Shown: positions 1-7,139, numbered from the stretch's first letter. The stretch: DNA of 8,077 bases from Clostridia bacterium (GCA_009618505.1 WJOQ01000321.1:1-8077), one strand, 5' to 3'. Notes: generated by a model not told the origin, from the sequence alone. Program-made: numbers and translations.

Positions 1-166
1 TTATGACTTTTTCCCAGGATGGTGTTATTAATGGGGGTAAGACGGGGTGCTGAGGCGTCACGACAAATCGGAGTGGTTAAAACTTTTTGGAAAACTAAAC
101 TGCTACAAAAAATCTTGGACGGAGTTTACTGAATACTTACCTAAATAACCAAGAGGGCGGGAGAGA

Positions 167-1456
167 ATGAACCTGAAAATTGTAGTGGTTGGAGCGGGTA
201 GTCTAAGTTTCACCTCATCACTATTTAGAGATTTTTGTCAGTTTGAGGATTTATTCGGAAGTAAAATAGTTCTCATGGATATTGATGAGTCAAAGTTGCC
301 CCAGGTTTTAGATATAGCCAAGCGGATAAATAGGGTAGCTGGTGCTAATTACATTTTTGAAACTACTACTGATAGAAAAAAGGCTTTAGAGAATGCTGAT
401 TTTGTCATTATAAGTATTGAGAAAGCACGGATGAGTCTTTGGAGAACGGATTTTTCTATCCCAGAAAAATATGGTGTATATCAGCCTCAGGAAGAAAGTG
501 GAGGCCCGGGTGGTTTTGCTCACTTAATGAGACAACTTCCAGCTATAATGGATATATGTCATGACATGGAAAAGATGTGTCCAGATGCGTGGATAATTAA
601 TCTCAGTAATCCTATGACCCAGATATGTTTAGCTATTCATCGATATACAAACTTAAAATTTGTAGGATTGTGCCACGGAATATACGAGATAAGAAAATGG
701 TTAGCGAAGGTTCTCGGTGTAGATGAAAAAAGTTTAGATTTAAAAGCAGCAGGAATTAATCATTTTACATGGATTTTAAATATGAACTTAACGCCTAAGG
801 GGAAAGCTATGTATCCATTGCTCAGGGAAAAGCTCTCTAATTTCGACCCTGCCTTTATGCCTCTGTCTCGTGATCTCTTTGATCTCTACGGCCTTTTTCC
901 TTCTCCATTCGATAGTCATATCGCTGAATTTATACATCTTTGCCCAAAAGAAAAATGGCCTCAATATAATATGAAAAATTTTGATATTGATGATTATGCT
1001 TCTTGGCTCGATAGAGAAATAAGAGAAGTAATCGAGATAAGCGAAGATGAGGGAAAAATTAAAAAATATTTAACTGAAAGGTCCCCAATAATTGCCGTTG
1101 ACATTATTTCAGCAATTGTCCATGGTCACAATACGCTCTGTTTAGCTGTTAATATTCCAAATGAGGGATGTATCTCTAACCTGCCTGAGGATTCTGTAGT
1201 AGAAATACCTGCTATTGCCTCAACCCAAGGAATACGAGGAATTAGTATGGGTAAACTACCTTCATCTGTTGCAAGTTTTTGTCAAAGAACACTAACCATC
1301 GATGAGCTTGCCGTTGATGCTATTATAGAAGGTAGCTATAATCTGGCACTCCAGGCTCTTGTTTTGGATCCTTATGTAAAAAGTATAGATACTGCCAAGA
1401 AGATATTGGATGAGTTTTTATCAGTTTACAGAGATTATGTTCCAGGATTGAAATAG
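167..1456 (+). CDS. Family 4 glycoside hydrolase (CH-type, alpha-glucosidase/alpha-galacturonidase-like)
   Basis: A 429-residue cytoplasmic enzyme (no signal peptide), normal length for GH4. The N-terminus is a Rossmann NAD-binding fold with GAGSLSFTSS at residues 9-18 and the acidic strand end at D38. SNP at 147-149, CHG at 169-171 and GINHFTW at 196-202 match the GH4 active site, in which the Cys and second His hold a Mn-type metal. Known family: GH4 enzymes cleave by transient NAD-dependent oxidation at C3 and elimination. Members with CH at this site act on unphosphorylated alpha-glucosides, alpha-galactosides or uronides, while phospho-sugar enzymes have CN or CD there. The exact sugar cannot be decided; the glucosidase/uronidase branch is my best guess. 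The start is supported by purine-rich AAGAGGG and GGGAG at 151-163. Arginine codons are mostly AGA/AGG (about 12 of 17). A second GH4 lies at the right edge on the other strand. Confidence 0.9.
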   Translation: MNLKIVVVGAGSLSFTSSLFRDFCQFEDLFGSKIVLMDIDESKLPQVLDIAKRINRVAGANYIFETTTDRKKALENADFVIISIEKARMSLWRTDFSIPEKYGVYQPQEESGGPGGFAHLMRQLPAIMDICHDMEKMCPDAWIINLSNPMTQICLAIHRYTNLKFVGLCHGIYEIRKWLAKVLGVDEKSLDLKAAGINHFTWILNMNLTPKGKAMYPLLREKLSNFDPAFMPLSRDLFDLYGLFPSPFDSHIAEFIHLCPKEKWPQYNMKNFDIDDYASWLDREIREVIEISEDEGKIKKYLTERSPIIAVDIISAIVHGHNTLCLAVNIPNEGCISNLPEDSVVEIPAIASTQGIRGISMGKLPSSVASFCQRTLTIDELAVDAIIEGSYNLALQALVLDPYVKSIDTAKKILDEFLSVYRDYVPGLK

Positions 1457-1613
1457 CTTTTGCTTAGCTGAGAGTAAAATATAGAGGATTGGATAGCTTG
1501 GAAGAATAAATCAACAGCTCATTGAGAATATCACAACGAACTCTGAGAAGCAACTTCACAATCGCAGCTTATGGGATGCGTAACATCACTTAATAAGATG
1601 AAAGAGGGTATGG

Positions 1614-3050
1614 ATGCTAACTTGTAAAATCATAAGTTCCAAGGAGATAGGCGATATTCATGATGCATCTTTAAATATTTTAAGAAAGATAGGTATTAGG
1701 GTAAACCATAGTGAAGTTTTTGATATTTTAGGCGATGCCGGGGCAGTTGTGGACAAGAAGACAAAAATTGTGAAGTTTCCTGAAAATATGGTAACGGAGA
1801 GTATTCAGAAGGCCGGTAAGAAACATACGCTCTATGGTCGGAATCCTTGCAGCGTAGCTAAATTTGGATACCAAGACCAACTCTTTTTATCCTCTGGAGG
1901 CCAGTATCTTTGGATAGACGAAACTACAGGGAAAAGACGTCCTGGAACTCTTGAAGATGCGAAGGCGGCTATCTTGCTAGGAGATGCTCTTAAACAAATT
2001 AACATTGTAGGCGCTTTTATTTTGCCAGCCGAAACTCCTTCCAAGGTCAGAGACATTCATCTATATGCTGATTTGATGAGGTATACAGCAAAGCCTTGTT
2101 TTGCCTGGATTAATAATGGAAAATCAGCAAAGTATATAATTGAGATGTTTGAAGTTGTCGCGGGTGGGAAGACACAGTTAAGAAGTAAACCCATGCTTGA
2201 GGCTTTCATTGAGCCTATTAGTCCTTTACAACTCAACAGGGAAGGACTTGAGATCCTTATCGAATTTGCTAAAGCAGGGCTTCCCGTTGGCTTTGGGCCG
2301 ATGGCTATGACCATGGCCACCGCTCCTGCTACCTTGGCTGGGACAATAGCCCAGGAGAACGCCGAAATTTTAGCTGGTATTACCATCTCTCAATTACTTT
2401 CACCTGGTTTACCTATTACTTATTGGGGAATTCCACATATAATGGATCCTGCTACAGGAAATATTTCCTTTGGGTCACCAGAGCAAGGGTTAATGGCAGT
2501 AGCTATAACACAAATGGCTAAATGGTATGGTTTTCCAGTGGGAGTTAATGTTGGTCTTACTGACTCTAAACTTCCCGACAGCCAGAATGGCTTAGAAAGA
2601 GGGATGACCCTTTTATTAGGTGCTTTAGCTGGAGCAGATATCTTTGGACATATGGGAATAGTAGGTGCCGACCAGGGAGCAAGTTTAGCGGAACTAATTA
2701 TAAATAATGAAATGATTAGCTATCTCAGGCGGATAATGAAGGGGTTTGAGGTAAATAAGGAAACAATTGCCTTTGAGGTAATTAGGCGAGTAGGCGTTGG
2801 TGGACATTTCTTGGAAGATGAGCACACCCTGAAGTACTTTAGAAAAGAGGTCTGGTTTCCTAGCCTTTTTGATCGGAATAATTGGGAGCTTTGGAAAGGA
2901 AAAGGGGGAAATTCCATACTAGAAAGGGCGGTTAAGAAAAAAGAAGAGATTTTGAATGAACATAAAATAGAGCCTTTGGATCGAGATATAGCCAATCGAA
3001 TAGACGAGATTGTAAAAGAGGCGGAGAGGGATATTCTTGGAAGAGGATGA
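1614..3050 (+). CDS. MttB-superfamily methyltransferase, non-pyrrolysine
   Basis: A 478-residue protein of the trimethylamine methyltransferase (MttB, COG5598) superfamily, a TIM-barrel that moves a methyl group from a methylated amine to a corrinoid protein. Family hallmarks seen: an N-terminal helix with ILRKIGIRV, GSPEQG near 287-292, TDSKLPDSQ at 316-324, the AGAD segment before the position that is pyrrolysine in archaeal MttB, and the C-terminal GHFLEDEHTL near 397-406 followed by WELWKGKG. The frame has no TAG, so it belongs with the pyrrolysine-free group; characterised members (MtgB, MtpB, MtcB) demethylate glycine betaine, proline betaine or carnitine. The substrate here is unknown. 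The start at 1614 follows AAAGAGGG at 1601-1608 with 5-base spacing; another ATG at 1610 is out of frame and stops after five codons. It overlaps the next gene by four bases (ATGA). No corrinoid protein gene is adjacent. Confidence 0.88.
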   Translation: MLTCKIISSKEIGDIHDASLNILRKIGIRVNHSEVFDILGDAGAVVDKKTKIVKFPENMVTESIQKAGKKHTLYGRNPCSVAKFGYQDQLFLSSGGQYLWIDETTGKRRPGTLEDAKAAILLGDALKQINIVGAFILPAETPSKVRDIHLYADLMRYTAKPCFAWINNGKSAKYIIEMFEVVAGGKTQLRSKPMLEAFIEPISPLQLNREGLEILIEFAKAGLPVGFGPMAMTMATAPATLAGTIAQENAEILAGITISQLLSPGLPITYWGIPHIMDPATGNISFGSPEQGLMAVAITQMAKWYGFPVGVNVGLTDSKLPDSQNGLERGMTLLLGALAGADIFGHMGIVGADQGASLAELIINNEMISYLRRIMKGFEVNKETIAFEVIRRVGVGGHFLEDEHTLKYFRKEVWFPSLFDRNNWELWKGKGGNSILERAVKKKEEILNEHKIEPLDRDIANRIDEIVKEAERDILGRG

Positions 3051-4468
3051 AATGGGATTTGCAAATGGGAAAAATCTCTGCGGTTTTTACACGTCCCTAT
3101 TTACACTTTGATCTGTCTGAGGTTCAGTGCAAACGGATAGTGGAAGGGGCACTGACGCTACTCAATAAGACAGGGATTCAGTGTAAAAGCAAAATTGTCC
3201 AGCGTTTTGTGGCAACGAATTCCGGAATTCGAGTATCTACTGACCGAGTGTATTTTACGCGAGATTTTCTCGAAGACTATCTGGTACATATGCAAGCGGC
3301 ATATCGGCCGGCGGAGAGCGATGGACATTTTCATCAAGATGCGCCGTGGTCTAGTTTGAATATTGCAGACCTACGGACTGGAACTGTCCGATCTGCTACA
3401 GAGAATGATTTAATTAGAGCAGTACGACTTTATGAAGGGATGGGGATATACGGTACTGTACCTCCAGTGGTTATTGGCACAATAGAACCACGCTACAGGG
3501 ACCTTCTTTCAACGAAAGTGTGTTTAGAAAGTAGTCAAAGTTTTGGTGCTCCGATGGATACGCCCAGTGAAAGAAACCTGGATCTATTTGTAAAAATGTT
3601 TGAGGTAGTGGGACGGAAGCCAAACGTACTTGTAGAGCTGATTATTAATCCCTTGCGATTCAACGATCTGAACCTGGAATTTCTTCTACGACACCGGGGA
3701 GACGAGCGAATTAATATCTCGATAGGCGCTGGGATGCCTTGCAGCGGAAGTACTGCACCCTTGATGTTTCCAGCAGCATTTTCCCTGGCATTTGGTGAAG
3801 GGCTAGCCGCATCTATATTTACTCATCTATGTACAGGGGAGTATCCTATGGTCGGAGCAACGTTAGGCTTGTTTGATTTCCGCTATGCAAATTATGTAGT
3901 AGGTTCACCAGAGTGGTTTCTCTTAGATATGGTTTCTCGAAAACTATTTCAGTATCTAACAGGTTCTATATTCCATGGCGGGGCATTTCTTTCTTTAGCT
4001 CGTTGGCCGGATGCGCAAGCAGTACATGATCACACTGTATCAGCGGTACTGCAAGGACTTCAAGGAGCTCGGAGGTTTAGCGGATCAGGCCAGTTGTCGC
4101 ATGACGAAGTGTTCAGCCCTGAAATTGTAGTGATAGATCGTGATATTCTTGCTGCAGCAGAACGTATAGCACAGGGTATCGAATGGGAAGAAGACCTTGA
4201 TCGCTCTTCAGAGGTTATCCATGAGGGGTTGAACAAAGGTCACTTTCTTGATAATGAGAGCACGCTGTCTAACTTTAGAGATTTCTTTTTCGCAGGTAAT
4301 TTATTTCGGGGAATGAACTTAGATCAGTGGCGAAAGCGTGGATCGATTCCATTAATTGAGGAAGCGTCTCGCATGGTAGATCGCATTGTAGCAGAATATG
4401 TTTTCAAGCGCTCGGTAGATAAGATACGTGAATTGGAGCATATTTATCAATATGCCATTAAAAGATGA
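3047..4468 (+). CDS. Divergent MttB-superfamily protein, second of a tandem pair
   Basis: A 473-residue protein collinear with the gene before it but far less typical. Shared landmarks: an N-terminal LLNKTGIQC helix, MFEVVGRKP near residue 185, GSPEW at 286-290, PDAQ at 321-324 and a C-terminal GHFLDNESTL followed by DQWRKRG. Differences: the TDSK motif of its neighbour is SLAR here (316-319), HTL is STL, and the segment after PDAQ (GARRFSGSGQ) differs strongly. The frame has no TAG. It starts inside the stop of the upstream gene (ATGA), which suggests translational coupling; an in-frame ATG at 3065 is an alternative start. Arginine codons are about 30 CGN to 6 AGA/AGG, opposite to every other gene here, which hints at a separate origin. 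It could be a methyltransferase for another substrate or a non-catalytic partner of the first. Family placement is good, function unknown. Confidence 0.8.
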   Translation: MKWDLQMGKISAVFTRPYLHFDLSEVQCKRIVEGALTLLNKTGIQCKSKIVQRFVATNSGIRVSTDRVYFTRDFLEDYLVHMQAAYRPAESDGHFHQDAPWSSLNIADLRTGTVRSATENDLIRAVRLYEGMGIYGTVPPVVIGTIEPRYRDLLSTKVCLESSQSFGAPMDTPSERNLDLFVKMFEVVGRKPNVLVELIINPLRFNDLNLEFLLRHRGDERINISIGAGMPCSGSTAPLMFPAAFSLAFGEGLAASIFTHLCTGEYPMVGATLGLFDFRYANYVVGSPEWFLLDMVSRKLFQYLTGSIFHGGAFLSLARWPDAQAVHDHTVSAVLQGLQGARRFSGSGQLSHDEVFSPEIVVIDRDILAAAERIAQGIEWEEDLDRSSEVIHEGLNKGHFLDNESTLSNFRDFFFAGNLFRGMNLDQWRKRGSIPLIEEASRMVDRIVAEYVFKRSVDKIRELEHIYQYAIKR

Positions 4469-4503
4469 GAACGAGATATATCGGTCAGACATTAAAGATA
4501 ATT

Positions 4504-4522
4504 TCAAGAGAATCACTCTTGA
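4504..4522 (+). terminator. Short hairpin after the MttB pair (weak terminator candidate)
   Basis: Perfect 7-bp arms TCAAGAG and CTCTTGA flank a 5-base AATCA loop, 36 bases after the stop of the second MttB-like gene. Only a weak, interrupted T-rich tract follows (ATTCTTTCC). It could be a poor intrinsic terminator or an RNA-stability hairpin. Its right arm overlaps a TTGACA sequence. Confidence 0.3.
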
Positions 4523-4546
4523 CACATTCTTTCCTCTGTGTATCAG
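4519..4546 (+). promoter_or_regulatory. Possible sigma-70-type promoter
   Basis: A perfect TTGACA at 4519-4524 is followed after 16 bases by TATCAG at 4541-4546 (4 of 6 matches to TATAAT). If used, it would give the dehydrogenase gene a leader of about 270 bases. The weak -10 keeps this tentative. Confidence 0.25.
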
Positions 4547-4692
4547 ATAGTTATCAGTGGATGAACTTTCCGGATGAGTTTCTCTTTCACAAGGGTAAGA
4601 GCAGCCTCTAAGTCCTTCTGTCCCCTTCTGCCCAAAGCATGCCAAGGGTTAGAATTTGAACAAGACCCTAGAATTTGCCAATGTCTTTCCAT
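4543..4692 (-). CDS. Small unrecognised open frame (49 codons)
   Basis: Reverse-strand frame from ATG at 4692 to TGA at 4543 in the 355-base gap between the MttB pair and the dehydrogenase. Its second half (GQKDLEAALTLVKEKLIRKV) has the charge and leucine spacing of an amphipathic helix, which is unusual for random sequence. There is no convincing Shine-Dalgarno before the ATG, and an in-frame TAG lies four codons upstream. I do not recognise it. It may be a small gene, the end of a decayed gene, or chance. Everything else here reads on the plus strand, so it would be antisense to the leader of the dehydrogenase gene. Confidence 0.25.
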   Translation of the reverse strand: MERHWQILGSCSNSNPWHALGRRGQKDLEAALTLVKEKLIRKVHPLITI

Positions 4693-4750
4693 CTTTACAT
4701 ATCTCTAAACAAAGAGGTAGGTATCTGACCGAGAAGGAGGTCTGGAGATT

Positions 4751-4805
4751 CATAAAAAGTCATAAAGTTTCCCATTTAAGCGAATGAAAGTGACTACTTT
4801 CATTC
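4751..4805 (+). promoter_or_regulatory. Palindromic operator candidate before the dehydrogenase gene
   Basis: A perfect inverted repeat, arms GAATGAAAGT (4782-4791) and ACTTTCATTC (4796-4805) with a 4-base GACT centre, ends 4 bases before the AAGGAG ribosome site (4810-4815) of the dehydrogenase gene. Just upstream is a direct repeat, CATAAAAAGT/CATAAAGTTT (4751-4770). Such a two-fold symmetric site next to a sugar or polyol dehydrogenase gene suggests binding of a dimeric repressor (LacI, GntR or similar). As RNA it could also fold and affect access to the ribosome site. No regulator gene is in the window. Confidence 0.5.
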
Positions 4806-4823
4806 ATCCAAGGAGCTACCTTT

Positions 4824-5837
4824 ATGAAAGCAGTAAGAAAGCAAAAAAAAGGAAAGGGTAACATTGAGTTAGTCGATGTACCCAAGCCTAAAATTGGGCC
4901 AAGAGATATTTTAATGAAGGTTTGGGCAGCAGGAGTTTGTGGGAGCGACCTAAATATCGAAGATGACACTCATTTTTATCGTGCTCCAGTTACAATTGGC
5001 CATGAGTATTCGGGAATTGTTGAGGAAGTGGGAAGAGATGTCAAAAAAGTAAAAGTGGGGGACAAGATCGTCGCCGATATTGAGGCCCCTGAGGGATGGC
5101 TCGGCGTAGAAATAGACGGTAGCTACGCCGAATATATGAGGATACCAGAGGTGGTTATTCATAAGTGTCCTTCCGATATGGATCTCGATGCTGCAGCATT
5201 GTGCGAACCTGTTGCAGCAAGCATCCACTGTTTTCAGGAAAGAAACACAATAAATGCAGGGGACTTTGTAGTAGTCATTGGTCCAGGACCAATGGGAATG
5301 CTTGCCGTCCAGTTTGCCAGATTGAGAGGGGCAAGAAAAATAGTCCTGGTAGGACTACGCTCCGATGAACAGAGACTTGAAATAGGTAAAAAGATAGGAT
5401 CAGATAAAGTCTTCTATTGTGAGGATTGCTCCCTTCAAGAGATAATGGAGATGTCGGAGGGGGGAGCTGACTTTGTGGCTGATTGTGCTGGGACAGGTTC
5501 GGGAACGCAATTCGCCATAGATGTTGCCAGGCCAGCCAATACCGGACAGGGGGGAAAGGGGAAGATAACATTGGTCGCCATGTGGGGAAAGCCCATTACC
5601 TTGAATCTGGATAAGGTCTCGATGAAACAGCTTGATTTTAAAGGTAGTTGGAGTTGGAATGGATCTGAAACCTGGGATAGAGCAATTAATCTTCTTTACG
5701 GGGGTTTCATAAATTATAGAGATATGATTACCAGCAGGTATAAGCTTGAGGAGTGGAAAATCGCTTTTAAGAATTTAAGAGAAAAAAAAGACGTTAAAGC
5801 TTTCATCCATCCCAATGGAATAGATTGGAAATACTAA
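4824..5837 (+). CDS. Medium-chain zinc-type alcohol/polyol dehydrogenase (MDR), structural-zinc lobe missing
   Basis: A 337-residue cytoplasmic NAD(P)-dependent dehydrogenase of the sorbitol/threonine dehydrogenase type. Seen: GroES-like domain with VCGSD (C39) and GHEYSG (H60, E61), the catalytic zinc site; ALCEPVAASIH with E128, a further zinc-site residue of the sorbitol dehydrogenase type; then the Rossmann motif GPGPMG at 153-158 and the LRSDEQRLEIGKKIG segment. The usual four-cysteine structural-zinc loop between the GDK(I/V)V and GSYAEY segments is absent: only about 17 residues (82-98) lie there, roughly 20-25 fewer than in typical members. Family knowledge supports oxidation of a secondary alcohol on a sugar or polyol; the substrate is not determinable. 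The start is well supported by AAGGAG at 4810-4815 with 8-base spacing. A palindrome lies directly upstream, and a cupin gene follows after 80 bases, probably co-transcribed. Arginine codons are mostly AGA/AGG. Confidence 0.9.
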   Translation: MKAVRKQKKGKGNIELVDVPKPKIGPRDILMKVWAAGVCGSDLNIEDDTHFYRAPVTIGHEYSGIVEEVGRDVKKVKVGDKIVADIEAPEGWLGVEIDGSYAEYMRIPEVVIHKCPSDMDLDAAALCEPVAASIHCFQERNTINAGDFVVVIGPGPMGMLAVQFARLRGARKIVLVGLRSDEQRLEIGKKIGSDKVFYCEDCSLQEIMEMSEGGADFVADCAGTGSGTQFAIDVARPANTGQGGKGKITLVAMWGKPITLNLDKVSMKQLDFKGSWSWNGSETWDRAINLLYGGFINYRDMITSRYKLEEWKIAFKNLREKKDVKAFIHPNGIDWKY

Positions 5838-5917
5838 TTTACCTTGAGTTAACCTTAGTATGAGGTACAAATTAGGATTATACATAGAAGTTTGTAAGAT
5901 TATACCAGAAGGGAGAT

Positions 5918-6280
5918 ATGAGGAGTCTAGCCTATCAGTGCATTCATGAAAAGGAAGTTCCTAGGGAGAAGATTACTCGTCCTGGCTCCTCAGGGTGTGT
6001 AAACATCAGGAAGGTGTTCGATCCAGAAACAAATCTGACCCACCGTGCGATACTGGCTATCCACGAACATCCTGCAGACATGGATTCCATCGTACCTCAC
6101 TACCACAGAAAAGTGGAGGAGACTGTTTACCTTATATCCGGAAGGGGAGAGATTAGATTAGGTTTTTGTCCAGAAAAAATGGAAAAATTTCCCATCAGAG
6201 ACGGCACAGCATGGTATATTCCGCCTAACTGTTGGCACCTGGATCCATCTCTCTTTGAAGACGGGTTCTACTCCCCTTAA
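5918..6280 (+). pseudogene. Cupin-domain protein, 3' end replaced by insertion-sequence DNA
   Basis: The 120-codon frame encodes a small cupin. Motif 1 is seen as PHYHRKVEETVYLISGRG (H61, H63, E67/E68) and motif 2 as DGTAWYIPPNCWH (G97, P102/P103, H107), so all usual metal ligands are present. Right after H107 (about 6238) the cupin sequence ends: the expected final strands and the Asn that usually follows the His are missing, and the last 13 residues (LDPSLFEDGFYSP) are read from the minus-strand transposase gene in reverse. So the gene is probably truncated, though a metal-binding protein could still be made. Small cupins of this kind often act as sugar isomerases, epimerases or sensors; the role here is unknown. 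Start: AAGGG at 5909-5913 with 4-base spacing. It probably shared a transcript with the dehydrogenase gene. Confidence 0.72.
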
Positions 6281-6931
6281 GTAGTACTCTACATGCTCTA
6301 CAAAATCAAGATCATCATCCCTTACTAAGGTGACAAAATCTGTGCCCCATTTATGTTTTAATCTCCATAAGAAGTGTGCTCCCCAGTAACCTCTATCTAA
6401 AGTGAGAGAGTCAATTATTTGCCTCACCTTCCCCTTGCCTAAATGTTTCTCTATTTTCTTAAAGATAGAGACAAGCAGGACCCTCTCATCGCTATTTATG
6501 GGAGCTAAGGCACATCCTATGAATCTTAACCTTCCTGTGGTGGTAACATTCATTAAGAGCTCGAGCTTGTAGCCATATTTATACCTTTTCTCCTTTTTCT
6601 TCCATACTCTTCCCATTCCTTGAAAAGTTTTCCCATAAGGAACCTCTAGCTCTACTGCATCGGCTCCATATTCCTGACCTCTTATCCATCTTTTATCTCT
6701 TAAGAGGCGTATATGTTCATAGAAGGCTTTATCTGATTCATCCTTAAGAATCTTCTTCAAGTGATTCCTCAAGGTTCCTAAATCTATCACTCCTTTATCC
6801 TTCCCTTCAGCTTTCTTTATTCTTTCAATATTGAAGCCGATATCACCACTGAGCTTTCCGTCCTGAATAATCTTGCCAATTCCAGATAGCTTTCCTATGG
6901 AGAGCAGTTCTTTCATAATCAGAGTACCCAA
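6158..6931 (-). pseudogene. DDE transposase, central catalytic part (frame-shifted and C-terminally truncated)
   Basis: This frame carries most of an IS4-like RNase H-fold transposase. Visible: an N-terminal helical part, YGADAVELEV with D91 as likely first catalytic Asp, KYGYKLELLMN, and LTLDRGYWG with D179 as second catalytic Asp, followed by FVTLVRDDD. The third acidic residue, expected about 80-120 residues later, is missing: after about residue 229 the reading continues into reverse-strand cupin DNA and stops. The nominal TTG start at 6931 is not the real one: the frame is open upstream to 6960 (KDNGYLSKIILG) and joins the N-terminal fragment if one A of a run of eight (6959-6966) is skipped. 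It would act in DNA transposition, but this copy lacks an essential region. I cannot name the IS subfamily with confidence. Confidence 0.72.
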
Positions 6932-6953
6932 GATAATTTTTGATAGATATCCA

Positions 6954-7139
6954 TTATCTTTTTTTTGTCGTAGGATTCATTGCCGTTATGACATCCCAGA
7001 AACCCATCTCTTTCAAGAAATCAATGACAAATTCATTAGCTGTAAAATCACTCTCCACGACTTGCGTCTCTTCCCCATTAATAATAGCTTCGTCTATTTC
7101 TTTCTCATTCCTAATCCATACCTTAAGAGCTTCTCTCAT
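6954..7139 (-). pseudogene. DDE transposase, N-terminal fragment
   Basis: A 61-codon frame with an acidic helical start (MREALKVWIRNEKEIDEAI) and FVIDFLKEMGFWDVITAM near the end, typical of the N-terminal domain of an IS transposase. It ends at TAA just after the codons ACA AAA AAA AGA. The catalytic part continues in the +1 frame from this same A-run, so the two frames together make one transposase of about 325 residues as far as preserved. The ATG at 7139 overlaps the stop of the upstream accessory gene (ATGA), showing that the two were built as one operon. The break is either a disabling mutation or a slippage site. Confidence 0.6.
6959..6966 (-). other. Run of eight A at the transposase frame break
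   Basis: On the minus strand an uninterrupted A8 is followed by GATAATGG. In the upstream frame it gives AAA AAA AGA TAA (stop). Removing one A, or adding two, joins both transposase parts into one open frame. Such runs are known sites of polymerase or ribosome slippage in several IS families, but are also indel hot spots. Confidence 0.5.

Noticed and set aside
1..53. Possible tail of an upstream gene (17 codons to TGA at 51-53)
   Set aside because: Too short and no recognisable family pattern; the region 54-166 is plain non-coding sequence without a clear promoter.
1832..3064. Reverse-strand open frames inside the first MttB-like gene
   Set aside because: They lie entirely or almost entirely within a well-supported gene and have no family features or ribosome sites.
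1614..4468. Pyrrolysine-dependent trimethylamine methyltransferases
   Set aside because: Both frames run their full family length without an in-frame TAG, and TAG is used as an ordinary stop by both GH4 genes.
4352..4645. Reverse-strand frame of 97 codons across the end of the second MttB-like gene
   Set aside because: Low-complexity, cysteine/serine-scattered sequence overlapping a real gene; a different frame in the same gap looks more protein-like.
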